From contig NC_092874.1 in assembly GCF_028372415.1 (NCBI RefSeq), positions 242,671,461-242,735,460 of the forward strand: 64,000 bases of DNA, written 5' to 3'. Of the stretch, positions 23,815-37,180 are shown piece after piece (position 1 is the first letter of the stretch; each line of letters begins with the position of its first letter). A model generated the notes under the pieces. It made no database searches. It was not told the origin of the DNA and worked only from the letters and a program-made list of their open reading frames with translations. This DNA comes from Notamacropus eugenii. Taxonomy: Eukaryota > Chordata > Mammalia > Diprotodontia > Macropodidae. A program made the translations under genes and the position numbers.

Positions 23815-24830
23815 AAAGAATCAATTCTGATGCAAAAGTATGACAGCTGTTGCCCAGTAAATGATGGTCAAAGGATACAAAAAAGCAATTCTCAGAGGAA
23901 GAAATTCAAGTTGTCAAGAGTTGTATGAAAACATGCTCTGAACCACTAATAAATAAAAACAAATCTGAAATTACATTTTATACCTGTCAGCTTAGCAAAA
24001 AGGAAAAATGCAATTGTTGGTGGGTCTATGGGACACACTATAGTGTGCTATAGGCACACTAATGCACTATTAGTGGGGCTGTGAATTGACCTATTTTTGG
24101 AGGGTAGGAAGCAATTTGGAATTATGCACCAAAAATCAATAAGCCAATGCATCCTTTGACATATGAATTCCACTCCTGGGCCTATTCTCTGAAAAGATCA
24201 GAGAAAAATAGAAATAATGTATATGTATTAAAAATATTTATTGCAGTTTCTTTTGTTGTAGCAAAGAACTGAAAATTGTGGAAGTGCCAGTTAATATGGT
24301 GACTCGATAAATGTTAGAATTCTTTTACTGAATGTAATGGAATACTATTATGTGTAAGAAATTATTAAAAGCATGGTTCCAAAAAAGTATGGGAAGATTT
24401 ATATGAGCAAGTACAAAGTAAGTGATCAGAACCAGGAGAGCAATACATGCAATAACACATTATCAATAAAAACAACTTAGAAAGACTTAAGATCTCTGAT
24501 TAATGAAATTACCAACCATGACTCCAAAGGACATATGATGAAGAATTTTAACTACCTCCTTACAGAAGAGTAACACACTAGAGGCAGAGAATGAGACACT
24601 TCTGGACATAATAAATGTGCAAATTTGTTTGTTTGGCTATGTTTATTTGCTCAAGGATTATTTTTTTTTGACTGGGGTGAGGGAGTGGAGAAGATGCTTG
24701 GAACAGTGTTGCCCAAAAAAGGAAGAAGAAAGGATAAATTGGATCATTGAAGAATTTTTTTATAATGCACAGAAGAGAGCAGAAGGAAAATCAGAAGAAA
24801 ATACGAACAATACAGCTTTGAAAATAATAT
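23815..24830 (+). mobile_element. Old L1 fragment, right part
   Basis: The old L1 resumes exactly after the duplicated target and continues the end of ORF2 ('gatgcaaaagtatgacagctg', 'aatctgaaattacatttta', 'catcctttgacatatgaatt'). It then fades into 3' UTR-like sequence. Placing the two halves together restores a continuous alignment order, which is the proof of nesting. The exact 3' end is uncertain. Confidence 0.75.
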
Positions 24831-24839
24831 GAAGAATTT

Positions 24840-26610
24840 GTAACAAGTTTTATGTCTAAAATAGAGATTTATGACTTCACATATAGCCCTGTCTTTCTGT
24901 TCTATTTTACATATGGAAATATTCCTGATTATTTTTGTTTGTTAAGTTTGGGGGGAATGAAATTTTAAAAAATTACTGATGATGAAACATATTTCCAACC
25001 TCTTAGCCGAGAAATGATGCACTAACGGTCAAGAAGGAGACGTAATCTCATACGTGACCAATGTATAGACATGGGGGGGGGGAGGTGTGTGCGTGTGTGT
25101 GAGTGTGTGTGTGTGTTTGTCTATGGGTGTAAATGTTTGTGTATTTAATCAAGGGAGGACTTCAAATTGCAATAGGGAAAGCTGTGTTAGCAGGCATTCT
25201 CAAATATGAAAAATAACTTCAATAAAAAATTTTTAAGTGCACAGAAGAAAAATATGCAGAAGGGATACAAGTAGAACCATTTGTTGCTACTTAGTATATG
25301 TTTGACTGTGCATGTGCTCAGGAGCACACACACATATATACATACATATATGTGTATACATATATATACTTAAATTATGATATATATGTATATAAATTCT
25401 TATCTTGTTTTCTCAAACACCTCCATGCCTTTCGTCTTTATGCTTATATTGTCTCTCATACCTGCATTGACAGGCAGCATAGAATCTTTGCTAGCTGCCA
25501 GACCTTGGACAGTTTTTGAAAAGATAGAATGTGTGTGTGTATGCATATACACATATGTATGTATATATACACACATACATACTCTATCTTTTTTTAAAGG
25601 GCTATATATAATAGAAGTTCTATTTTTCATATAGTACATATTCTCGTAATTGCCACACCTTTTTGTTAATGATGAAAATTAAAATTTCTTAAAAATTAAA
25701 AATAAAGTCTCCTTTCACAAGGAACTAAAACTCTAACAATACTAAAAGCCAAGGAAAGAGAAGAATCATTTTCATTGAATATATAATTGGAATGATCCTT
25801 ATTCCAGGGACCATTATTAAGACAACCTCCCTTCCCTTGACCTTACCACCACCTCTCAAGCTATAAGCCTATCTGTCTCCTTCCATTTGCTGCCAGAATT
25901 ATAGGAAAAGTAATCTCTACGTGCTTGCTCCATTTCCTTTCCACCCATGCTGGCCTCAGATTCCTTGGAATTTGGCTTTCATTCCCACCACTCCAGTGAA
26001 ACTCTCCTTTGCAAATCTCCAATCTCCTTATCACCAAATACAATGGCTTTTGTTTCACTCATCCTCCTTCTGGATCCCTCTGTAGTATTTGACACTGTCA
26101 AGGACCATAACTTGATATTCTCTCCTCCCTTGGAGCATAAGACTTAAAATCCTAATGATTCTCTTCCCATTTCTTTGACCTACTTTTTTCTCCTTCCCTA
26201 CCTCTTCTTTCTTCTCCCATTTCCTAAGCCTTGAATGTCTTTTTCCTCTCACCACGCACTCTTTGTAGACCAGGGAGTGCATTTACCTTGCTTCAATTAT
26301 CACTTCTATGTAGATGATTCCAAAATATGTAGTAGCTCCAGCCTTGACCTTCAGACTAATATCTAATAGATACAGATGTTCATTATTTGTTGTAAATTTC
26401 TACCTAGACAGTCTTGTCTATTGCCTCAACCTCAGTAAGTCCTAAACTGAACTTAGAATATTTTTTAAATACTTTCACTTTTTTAGTTAAAACATCATAG
26501 TTATCTACCTTTCTTCCGTGAATTGTACATCTAATTCACTATGAAGTATTGTCAATTCCTCTGAAATCTATTTTTTCCCTTTCTAATCCTACATCCCCTT
26601 CATTTAGAAT
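24840..26610. other. Unassigned intergenic DNA with GT and TA/CA runs
   Basis: It contains a G-run next to a GT tract (25073-25120) and two TA/CA/GT microsatellite clusters (25328-25400 and 25531-25586). The stretch from 25820 to 26290 is pyrimidine-rich text that resembles no repeat I can name. No frame shows a domain. Confidence 0.5.
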
Positions 26611-26619
26611 CTCACTTCA

Positions 26620-27190
26620 TTTAATTTAACAAATATTTACTAAACATAGGTACTAGGTGCCAGGCACCCAGAATACAAAGACTGAAGATGAAACAGCCTC
26701 TGACCTCAAGGAGTTTGCATTTACTGAACTGAGACATGTATAGAGCTTCATATTATCAAAGTAACTTTAGGAGAGAAAGACCACTAGCAAATGAGAACTG
26801 GAAAAGTCTTTCTAGAAGATAGTACCAAACTGACCCTTGAAGGAACCCTGAGATTTTAAGATGAGAATTGAGAGTGCATTCTATACATGGAAAACAATCT
26901 GTATGAAAACATATACGGGGGAAGAAATGCTGAATTCAGTTAATAAGTAACTTGATTAGCTTGAACATAAGAGTATTGAGGGGAGTAATTTGAAATGAGT
27001 GGAAAGATAGGTTTGCGTCAGATTAAAGAGGACTTTAAATACCAGACAAAGAAATGTTTACTTTATGATACAGGCAAAAGGGAGCTATTGAAGATTTGTG
27101 AGTAAGTCAATGACATGATCAGTTTCCTCACTTGTAAAATGGGGGTGAGACAACTTATAGAACCTATCTCACCAGATCATTTTGAGAAAA
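26620..27190 (+). repeat. Long copy of the abundant marsupial repeat
   Basis: The order is 'caaatatttactaaacatagg', 'gtgccaggcacccagaata', 'cctctgacctcaaggagttt', then 'gacccttgaaggaaccctga', 'gtgcattctatacatgg', 'gaggactttaaataccaga' and 'aatgacatgatcag', a run of about 500 bases. A short MIR-like piece closes it ('tttcctcacttgtaaaatgg'). Confidence 0.6.
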
Positions 27191-27309
27191 GAACTTCTTT
27201 TTTACAATTATTGATGAATTGTACCTGTTTGGGCAGGGAGAAAAGGATAGAATTCAAAACTTTTTTTTTAAAGTGAAAAAAATTGCTCTAATGTGTAATG
27301 GGGTGGGGA

Positions 27310-30060
27310 TGGGGCCAGGACTTCCAGAAGCCAAGATGATAGAGCAAGCAGTCAATTGCTGTAACTTTCCTATATTCACCTCCAAATAATCATAAAATGG
27401 TATGCCCCAAAACAAATCCTGGAAAAGCAGAAACAGCAAAATGATAGGGTAAAACAATTTTTTAGCCCAGGAAACTTGGAAGATTTTCAAGAAAGGTCTG
27501 TCTCAATCTGGTAAAAGAGGAGCACGGTCCAAGACAGGAAGCTTCCCCTCAAGTCAGCAGCAAGCCCTACCTCAGCAAACCAGTGGGAGATCTTGAGCCC
27601 CGGTGTGGTGGAGCAAGCCAACACCAAAACCAGAACCCCCCATGTGCCTGAGCACAGCCAGGGAAACTGGCAGACTGCAGCTCCAAGAGCCTACATGCTT
27701 CAGCACAGCCCCAGGCAAAAAGGCAGCCTCCAGAGGCCAGACTGCCAGGTGCTTCACATAGCCCAGGGAAACACAGAAACACCTTCTAAGCTCAGCACAA
27801 ACCAGATACCAGAACCCCATCTCAACACTAAGTAATCTGCTAGATCCCTATGCCTCCAGCAGCAACAGCCACTCCCAACCCGCCCCCTCTGCACAGCACT
27901 AGATGTAAGGATCCTCTGTGGGCCTCAGGGCAACATCAGCACAGCACCAGGTAAACAGTGGCACTCACAGGAGGCTGGAGGCTTGACTTTGGTTCCAAGC
28001 TAGAAGGGAAAATTGAAGTTTTGGGGCAAGAGGCACCATTTTCCATACCCCAGGGCTAGAGGTGATGACAAAAATTAAGCTGCTACTGCTAAAAAAAAAA
28101 AATGCACAGGCAAAGGAGAACAATCCAACCATAAAAGCCATTATGGGAATAGAGATACTGGAGGTCATCTTCAGAGGAGGATACTGAAGTAAAGAAATCC
28201 CCAAAGAGTAATATCAAATGGTCACCTGCACAAAGAGAATTTATAGATCTTTAAAAAGACTTTAAAAATCAAATGACAGAGATGGAGGAAAAAATTTAAA
28301 AAATAAAAATTGTCAAAGAAAAACAAGAAAGTTATGAAAGGAAAGTCAATCAATTAGAAAAAGAGATCCAAAATCTTAAGGAAGAAAATGACACCTTGAA
28401 AATTAGAATTGGACAAAGGGAAGCCAGTGAAATTACAAGTGATCAAGAAATAATTAAACAAAATATGAATAATGAAAAATGGAAGAGGAAGTGAAATATT
28501 TTATAAGAAAAACAGCAAATTTGGAGAATAGATCAAGAAGAGCAAACCTAAAAATAATTGGACTAACTGAAAGTTATGATTTTAAAAAATGATACTGATA
28601 CAATAATTAAATAATTAAAAGAAATAATTAAAGAAAATTGTCCTGAAGCATTTGAATAGGAAGTGGGGAGGTGGAGGGGAGTAAAAATAGGAAAAATCCA
28701 TCATTCACCACTTAAAAGAGATCCTATGAGGATAACTCATGGGAATATTATAGTCAAATTCCAAAAAACCCAGCTCAAGGATAAAATATTAAAAGCATCA
28801 AGATTAAAACAATTTAAATATGATGGAGCCACAATTAGAATTACACAAGACCTAGCAGCAGAGATATTAAAGGACCTCAGGTCTTGGAACACAATCTATC
28901 AAAGAGTGAAAGAACTGGGGCTCTGACCAAAAATATCATACCCTGCAAAGTTAAGTATTATTCAGGATGAAAAAAAAATGGGCATTTGATAAACTCTCAG
29001 ACTTTCAAGACTCCGTTAACAAAATTCCTGATTTTAATAGACAACTCAACATACAAGAACCAAGAGAAATACAAAGTATATACCAAAGGGTAGTTATAAG
29101 CGATTCATAAAGACAGACTGTTTACCTTTTTACATATATAAAATGTAAAATGTACATCTAAGATTCTTATTAATAGTTGGGTAGCTCATAACAAAGACTG
29201 AAGCAAACCCAGCTATGATTTTAAAAGGAAAACCATTTAGGAATAGCTAAAAAGAGTAATTATTTTATACAAATGAGGTGAAAGAGGAAGCGTTGATACA
29301 GAGGACCTAGATGGGGAGGAGGGCTGGTAGTTTTGGTAACCTACTTTCGTTGGGAATGGATTTAAGAGGGAAATATATATATACACACACACATATACAT
29401 ATATATGTGTATGTGTACATATATATGTATGTATGTATGTATTATATATATTTAGAAGAATATAAAAATCTAAATTCAGAAGAAATAAAATGGTAGGGGC
29501 ATAGGGAGGGGGGAGAGGACAAGGGAGGGATCTTTGGAGGGCAGGGTGAGGGAATAGGTGAAAGGGGTGTATAGAAGGGTTTTTAGATTTATGAGGATGG
29601 GAGGAGAGATCCTTGGAGGAGGGTAGGCAAGAATTGAAAGGGCAAGGTAGTTGGTAGAAGTTAAGTAGAGGAGGCAGAAGGGATAGGAAACAAGAGATAT
29701 GCACAAATATAAAAACCAAAGATCAATTGTAGAATAGGTTTGGGAAAACATACGCTTATATGTGTACATATATGTATATGTATGTATCTATAGCAAGACA
29801 GAAACATATCTAAACTTCATTGTAGCCTTCTGAGAAGGGGCAAAAGAACAAAGCAAAAAAGTGCACAGCAGAGAACAAAAGAATTCACAAGAAAGCAAAG
29901 AAAAGATGGATAATATTCAACGTAAGTATTACTTATCATACAGGCTTTCTTGAAATGAAAATATATTGTTACATAACTTGAATCCTCTCACATTCTGCTT
30001 TGCACATGACATGGTTTTTTTTCTTTTTAACTTTGTATTTAAGTTCCAATATTTAAGTTT
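27310..30060 (+). mobile_element. Second ORF1-only L1 (HAL1-like)
   Basis: The L1 5' end ('ccagaagccaagatgatagag') and GC-rich 5' UTR run to about 28190. ORF1 follows to about 29060, with the C-terminal RNA-binding domain readable at 28663-28926 (GNIIVKFQKTQLKDKIL, IRITQDLAAEILKDL). Downstream come purine-rich non-coding sequence with a TA/CA microsatellite (29377-29452) and a 3' UTR-like end. I find no ORF2 text before the next L1 begins at 30128. ORF1 is of a different subfamily from the copies at 7080, 21860 and 30128. Confidence 0.65.
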
Positions 30061-30127
30061 ACAATATGTTTTTGTTTCTTTTCTCTCTTCTGTATTTGTG
30101 TTCTGGTATTTGAGTCTAAAATAATTT

Positions 30128-30806
30128 TTTTAAGTTAGAATTGGGCAAGGGGAACTTTATGACTCCATGAAACATCAAGAAATAATACAACAAAGTCAAA
30201 TAAATCAAAAAAGAAGCAAATGTGAAATATCTCATTGTAAAAATAACAGACCTGAAAAATAGATTGAGATGAGATAATTTAAGAATTATTGAACTACTTG
30301 AAAGCTGCGATGAAAAACAGAGACTAGAAATCATTGTTCAAGAAATTATCAAGGAAAACTTCCCTGATGTGTTAGGTCCAGAAGGTAAAATAAAATTTGA
30401 AAGAATTTACCAGTCACTTCCTGAAAGAGATCCCCAGACGAAAATTTTCAGATATATTATAGTCAACTTTCAGATTTCCCAGGTCAAGAAGAAAATATTG
30501 TAAGCAGACAGCAAGAAATTTTTCAAATATCATGGAGCCACAGTCAAGATAACACAAGATTTAGCAGTTTACACATTAAAGGAGTAGAGGGTTTGGAGTA
30601 TGATATTCCAGAAGGCAAAGGAACTAGGATGACAACTTAGAATAACCTATCCAACAAAACTGAGTATAATCCTTCAGGAGAGAAAAAAAATGAATATTTA
30701 ATGAAATAGAGGATTCTCAGGCATTTCTGATGAAAAGATCACAGTTGAATAGAAAATCTGACATTTAAACACAAGAGTCAAAAGAAGTATAAAAAAGATA
30801 CACCCG

Positions 30807-30838
<32 letters not shown>

Positions 30839-32200
30839 CAATTGCATATAGAAATCTATCTTACCTTATAGGGAAGTAGGAGGGGAAGATGATAAGAGAT
30901 ATCAACTGGGAGAGGTGATAAAAGGGAAGGCAGATTAAGGGGAGGAAATGATCAGAAACAAAACAAACTTTTGAGAAGGGGCAGGATAGAAAGAGAAGGA
31001 TAAACAGAAGAAAATGGGATAGAGAGAAATGCACAGCTAATCCTCATAAAAGTGAATGTGAATGGGATAAAGTCACCCATAAAATGGGAATGGAAGCAGT
31101 ATGGATTAGAAACCCAAATGCAACAATATGTTGTTTACAAGAGACAATAGTGATCTCAGAAGAAGGAAAAGCAAGAAAAAAAATCTAATTAAAAGAGAGA
31201 ATCAGGGAAACAACATTTTGCTAAACTATACCATAGACAATGAAGTAATATAATCTGTTTTACAGTGAGTTTCTCTGATAAAGGTCTCGTTTCTCAAATA
31301 TATAGAGAACTGAATCAAATTCTTAAAAGCAAGAACAATTCCCCTATTAAGAAATGATCAAATATATAAAAAGACAGCTTTCAAAAGAAATCAAAGATAT
31401 CTATAATCATACAGAAATGCTTTAATCACTAATAGAGAAATACAGATTAAAACAACTCTGAGGTACCTCACACCCGCAGAAATGACAAATGGTGGAGGAG
31501 ATGAGGGAAAATAGGAACACTAATAAAATGTTGGTGAAATTGTGAACTAGTCGAACCATTCTGTAGAATAATGTGGAACTATGCCCAAAGAGCTATAAAA
31601 CTATGTATACCCTTTGACCCATTACTAGGTCTATATACCGAAGAAATTTTTTTAAGAAAGAAAAAGGGCTTGCATAGCAGCTCTTTTTGTGGTGGCAAAG
31701 AATTAGAAATTGAGGAAACTGATCAATTGGAGAATGTCTGACAAGTTGTGGCATGTGAATGTGATAGAGTAAGTAAACTTGTGCTATAAGAAATGATGAG
31801 GGGATGGTTTTAGAAAAAAAAAAGCATGCCAAGATCATTATGCACATTAATCAAAATATTATAATAATGATCAACAGTAAAAGACTCGACTACTCTAATC
31901 AATACGGTGATCTAAGACAATTCTAAATGATCATGATAGAAAAAATGCTCTCTACCTCCAGAGAGAGCTCTGATGAACTCTGAGTGCTAAATGAAGTATA
32001 ACTGTCTTGATTGAACTTTTGCATGTGTGTGTATGGCAATATGGCTAATACGAAAATATGCTTTGCATGACTTCACATGTATAACTGATATCATTTTGCT
32101 TGCCCTCACAGTGTTTGGGGACAGGTATGGGGAGGGAGAGAATTTGGAATTCAAATTTTAAAAAGAAAAGAATGTTAAAAATAAATAAGCAATAAATTCG
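30128..32200 (+). mobile_element. L1 with internal deletion of ORF2
   Basis: It starts inside ORF1 ('gttagaattgggcaagggga', truncated 5'), passes the inter-ORF region interrupted by a CG/CA run (30804-30838), and enters the start of ORF2 near 31050. At about 31255 it jumps to the ORF2 C-terminal end ('tttctctgataaaggtctcg', 'ctttgacccattactagg'). It closes with the L1 3' UTR and an A-rich end near 32200. The middle of ORF2 is missing. Confidence 0.75.
30804..30838. repeat. (CG)n(CA)n alternating purine-pyrimidine run
   Basis: Six CG units run directly into about twelve CA units, inside an L1 inter-ORF region. Such a run favours left-handed (Z) DNA. It retains CpG steps in an otherwise CpG-poor neighbourhood. 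Confidence 0.9.
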
Positions 32201-32269
32201 TAAAAGTGTTTCATATTCTGTTAAATTGAACATCTTATATTTCATATAACATTCTACATTTCTTTTAAA

Positions 32270-35200
32270 TTCTCAGATTTGTTTACAGACAATTTTGTAA
32301 AACCAGTTATGAGCATTGTTTTTATTTGCAATATGTTGTTATTTCACCTTGTTCATTTTAAAATTTTATTCATTTGATTTTCCTGTCTTTTCTTGATCGG
32401 TTCATTAAAAGTTTGTTGATTTTCTGACTTTTCAAAGAAGCAGCTTTTTGTTTTACAATTTCAATAGTATTTTTGCTTTGTACTTTATATATTTCCCTAA
32501 TTTTCAAGGTTTTTGTCTTGTTTTGAATTGGCTTTTGGGGTTTATTTTATTTTGATTGTACACTTTATGAATTCCTTCTTTTGTAGTTTCTTAAATTTTG
32601 CTTCATTAATTTTTAAATTTTTGTTAAAGACTGCTTTAGTGGCATCTTAAATACTCTGTTATGTCTCATCATCATTAAATTCTTTTCCTCATTTTTATTC
32701 ATTTGTGTTTCTATGATTTAAACTTTTATCTCTTTATTTTTCAAGATGTCATCATTAATTTTACAACTAATTTTACAACTAAGGTCTGTATTTTGACTTC
32801 TATTCCCTGCATCACCTGCCATTTGATTACAGCATAAGCATACTTTACAAATGTTGTGTTAAGTATTTGTGTCTTTTTTCCATTAGTTTATAATTTTACT
32901 ATGCCTTTGCATAACAAACCAGAACAATGACTATAAAGGTATTCTGTGGTATTAAAGAATATGTTCATATTTTTAATGTTCACATTCAGAAGATATTAAA
33001 TCTTTCAGATCCAACTTTTCTAACAGTAGTTTCAGTTCTAGTTTTTCTCTTTTTTAAAATCTTAGATTTTTTTTCATTTGAGAGAAGAGGATTAAAGTCT
33101 TTAATTATTTTTGTGTTGTCTTTTTTTGCAATTCAGTTAACTTTTCTTTCATGAATTTATGTTTTGCAATTTAGTGCATCATGTTTAGGATTAATATTGC
33201 TTTGTTATCTATGTTATCTTTTAATATAATTTAGTTTCCTTCTCGGTATTATATATATTTTTTTGCTTTGTCTCTTAACATGATTGCAACTCCTGCCTTT
33301 TTCAAACTGACACATTGTAAATTTTGTTTCAGTTTCTTATTTCTATTCTTTATATATTTTTATTTTTTAAGTGTGTTTCTTGCATATAGTCAACTGATGG
33401 ATCTTGCTATTCTTATCCAATGTCACTTTCATTTTCCTTAATTGTTTAATTCACTTACCTTTACAATTCTGACAATTATTCTTGTGTTTGCTTCCATATA
33501 CTACTTTTGTAATGATTTGTAGGAACAAAGGGGACAAAGAATCTGTATCTCTTTTACACTAGCACATTATGACTGAGACAAGTTTGGTTGCTAGTTTATT
33601 ATTCTAAGGGTTATTCATTTCAGCTTTCTACCTGCTCTTTTATCTACTCTGTCCCAAGTTCCTTGCTTTTATTTAAAATGTGAACATATCTTTTTCTGTC
33701 TCATGTATTTGTTTATTCATTCACTTATTTCTCTCCTTCTGACTTTTTAAAAAATTCCTTGACCAGTTGAACGTTAAGAACAAAAATGGGCTTCCCTCTC
33801 CTGTTTCAAATTCTGAAATTACATTCTTTTGCTATAACGTTTTTCAAAAGAGATTTTTCATTATTTGCCCCCTTTATTTCCTTCTAGTCTATTTTAAATT
33901 CTGTTCTCCAATTTGTGGGCTATACCCTTACTTGTGTGTTCTTTACTTTATCTGTCCTTCACATGCATATGGTTTCTAGGACATCATATTTGTTGATTAC
34001 ACTCCATCCTACCTTTCCCCCATTGAACTTCACTCTGAGAAATACTAATTCATGATGGAAGCAATGGCAAATAGAAGTGATGATTTGCATTGGGAATCAA
34101 TTTGTATTCCAAGTGCTGAGGTCTGGTCCTATCATCTGCCCTTTACCATCATCTCTTACCTCTCCTAAACTTAGTATCCTATCTCTGATTCTATATCTCC
34201 TATACTACACAGTGCCCTGGCTTGCCTTGGAGACTCATACATTACTTCTCCTAAAGTAGAATATAGGTTGGGGACATTCAACCCTTTCTAAAAGGTGGTG
34301 TACTAGTGTGCAAATTCCTTCAAGATTAAATCTATTATAAAGCAAGTCCCAGAGTCCTACCACATACACCCCCCCACACAAACACACCATGGGAATGTTA
34401 ATTAGTAATAGCCTTTCTTTCTCATCCTAAACAGGATACTTCTTCCTTCTCACCTCCTTCCCAGTCCCTCCTCTCCATTCCTTTTATCTTTTCTCCCAGT
34501 CTCCACTCTTGTAGAGAAAAAGGAAAATTTGCTACAAATTCCATATTCATCTGTGAACTATGGTAAGGGTGAATTTTCAGTTCCCCACTCTCTTCCCATT
34601 TGTGAATCTTTCCACTGGGTAATTCTTCCCACAAATGATATTGATTTACTCGGGTATCACAGCATTTATTCCACAAATTATTCATCCCTTTCTTCTTCCC
34701 TTCTGATTCATCTTTCTCTTAAATCTTTGACTAGATAGGTCCTTTTTGTTCCTTGGCAATTCCTCTTTGCTTTGTCTTTTACTCCTAAAATATAGCCTTC
34801 AAAAATAGTCTATAAACACTTGAGTGTATTTTATTGGTTAGTCTTCCCTTGATAATCACATTTATTTACATATCTTATGTTTCTTTTGTTTAAGATATTT
34901 GCAAGTCAAATACCCTACTTTTCTCTGCTTGTTTTTTTTTTTCAGGAATGCCTCAAATGCTTTTCTTTTGGTGAATACCCATATTTTTCATTGACAATTA
35001 GTTTCAGTCCTTCCAGGATATATTATTTTAAGTTGTGGCTTGAGCTTCTTTGCTTTTTGGAAAACATGATTCCATTTCCTTCTTCAAGTTTGCATGACTA
35101 CAGACTTAAAAAAATTGAATACTGCCTATTCAAATTCCTTTCTTTTATATTTGAAGATCTCCTGATTGTCTAAAAAAAATTATTATTTGTTTTTGAAATT

Positions 35201-35450
35201 GAGACATTTAATCACAAAGTGTTTTGAATTTTCAAACACTCCTAAGGGTATTTTCTGGTGATGATCTATGGATTTGATCAATAAGTGTTCTCCTGTGCAT
35301 ATTCAAAAGTTCTGGACAATTTTCTCTTATTGCTTTCTGCCTGTAGTATGCTATTCAAATTTGTTTATTTGTCATGTTATTCTTGGAAAGCTATAATCTT
35401 TCATTGTAACTAAATTAACATGTGTGTCTGTGTTTCCCATATTCAAAGTA
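32270..35450 (-). mobile_element. Ancient AT-rich L1-type LINE remnants
   Basis: The complement of 33180-33440 resembles the L1 ORF2 endonuclease region ('cttgcatatagtcaactgat', 'gattgcaactcctgcctttt'). 32360-32620 resembles the following ORF2 part ('gaagcagctttttgttttac'). 34880-35420 resembles an ORF1-side or 5' region. The middle (33480-34870) is unassigned. All is highly decayed and very AT-rich, so boundaries and unity are uncertain. Confidence 0.4.
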
Positions 35451-35654
35451 GTTTTTTTTTTTATTTCTATAAATTTATCTGTTATTTTAAAGTTGTGCCT
35501 TTTCAGTCAGGAACACCAGATTTTGAGCATATCCTCTAACATATACTAGATATATGACTTTAAGCTAGTCAAGCAACTTCTTAGTGACCAGAGGCAACTC
35601 TAGACTGTAAGTTGAAGAATCATTACAGATCTTTGTGGATAGAGGGAAATTTCC

Positions 35655-36240
35655 TAGTCAGTTGGTCAATAAGTATTCATTAAATGCTTACTACATGCAA
35701 AATGCTAAGAATACAAAGAAAGATAAAAAATGACAATTACCTTCAAGGAATTCACATTTGAGTTGAGGAAGATATAATAAATAGTATTCTATATCACTTT
35801 AAGGATTGCAAAGTACTTGACAAATATCAACTGGTTTTATAAACAAGTAGGTATAGCTGCAAGTTACTCAACACTGTTTGCCTCAGTTTCCTCATCTGTA
35901 AAATGAGTTGGAGAAGGAAAAGGCAAACCATCCCAGTATCTTTGCCAAGAAAATCCTCAAAATGAAGTTACGAAGAGTTAGAAATGACTGAAAAATGACT
36001 AAACAAACAATAAATGGAAGACAATTTCAGAAAGGAAAACATTAGTAGCTTTGAGGAGTTAAGGGGGGACTATATCAGAAGGTGAGATTCAGTACTTACA
36101 CAGTACCTGGAACATTACCAGTGCTTCAAACAATGCTTATTGAATGGTTGATTGATATGAATTGAGTCTTGAAGGAATCCAGGAAAATTAAGCAACAGAG
36201 GCAAGAGAGAGGGAGAGTTCCCTGTCTACCAATGAAATCA
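35655..36240 (+). repeat. Abundant marsupial repeat interrupted by a SINE tail
   Basis: The opening 'cattaaatgcttactacatg', 'ttaccttcaaggaattcaca' is at 35665-35770. The continuation ('gaattgagtcttgaaggaat', 'ggagagttccctg') follows at 36150-36230. Between them lies a SINE1/WSINE-type tail at 35857-36010 ('gcctcagtttcctcatctg', 'tgagttggagaaggaaaagg'). Confidence 0.55.
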
Positions 36241-36599
36241 CAGATCCATTTTCTTTACCTTTCACTCAATCCCCTGAAAAAAAAGTAGCTCATTTTTGAA
36301 GGCTCTTTCTAGTTCTTGATCAGAATTCAATATTTCCCTTTGAGTATCAAATATTCATACTGTTAATTAACTAAGCCGTTTGGATGTCATTAATAAGAAC
36401 TGACTTTTCCATTCTCATCATTGGTAGCACAACCTCAAATGAATTTGAATGTGTTGTTTGTGTAGATTATGATCAACACTCCTAGTATTTTATATTAGCA
36501 TATAATATACTAGTATATTAATGATCTCATTAATGTGGGTGACTCTTGAGTGAGGAAATTCCCTGTACCAAGTGTAAATTGACAACTGTCCAAACACTC

Positions 36600-36880
36600 A
36601 GCTATCTAGCATTTATTAAGTGGCTACTATAAACCAGGCACTTTGCTAGGTTCTTATCGATAAGGACAAAAAAATAAAAAAAGGAAAGAAGTTTACATGC
36701 TATTAAGGAAAACAGCATGGATTTATATACCATACTCTTAGAGAGTTTTATGGAATGCTAAGAGATTTTAATTTGCCTAGGTCACATTGACACATAAGTC
36801 AGAAATCAGACTTGAACCCATGTTGTCCTGGTTCCTAGTCCGGCTCGCTGTAACTGGACTGCCTCTCTCCTACTGTATAC
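36600..36880. repeat. Repeat fragment (+) and MIR remnant (-)
   Basis: 36605-36680 is the 'catttattaagtggctacta' opening of the abundant marsupial repeat. 36700-36880 is a minus-strand MIR-like piece ending in 'gtccggctcgctgtaactgg', the complement of a tRNA-like head. Confidence 0.5.
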
Positions 36881-37074
36881 TTTCTAATTTCATAGCTCAT
36901 GGATTTTAGAATTAGAAGTAACTTCAAGAGATCCTCATCTAATTGAAAGCAGCCACCTAGTTTCAAATGTCATTTATCATAGTGTCTGTGGGTGAACACT
37001 GGATTTTTTTTAAGCATAAGCAATATACATATGCTTTCTAGAATTTTTTGTAGCCTTGAAATTTCCTTTTGTGT

Positions 37075-37180
37075 GTGATCTTCCCCATTAGAAGGTAAGT
37101 TCCTTGGGGACAGAAACTGTTTCTTTTTGCTTCTATTTGTGGCTGGCACGTAGTAAGTGCTTAATAAGTGTTCATTTCCT
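37075..37180 (+). repeat. L2 3' end fragment
   Basis: Contains 'ccccattagaaggtaagttc', 'ttggggacagaaactg' and 'cacgtagtaagtgcttaata', the L2 3' terminus. The following 550 bases (to 37740) show nothing I recognise except a T-run at 37561-37573. Confidence 0.7.

Noticed and set aside
28663-28926. 87-codon frame resembling a nucleic-acid-binding protein
   Set aside because: It is the C-terminal RNA-binding part of L1 ORF1 and not a host gene.
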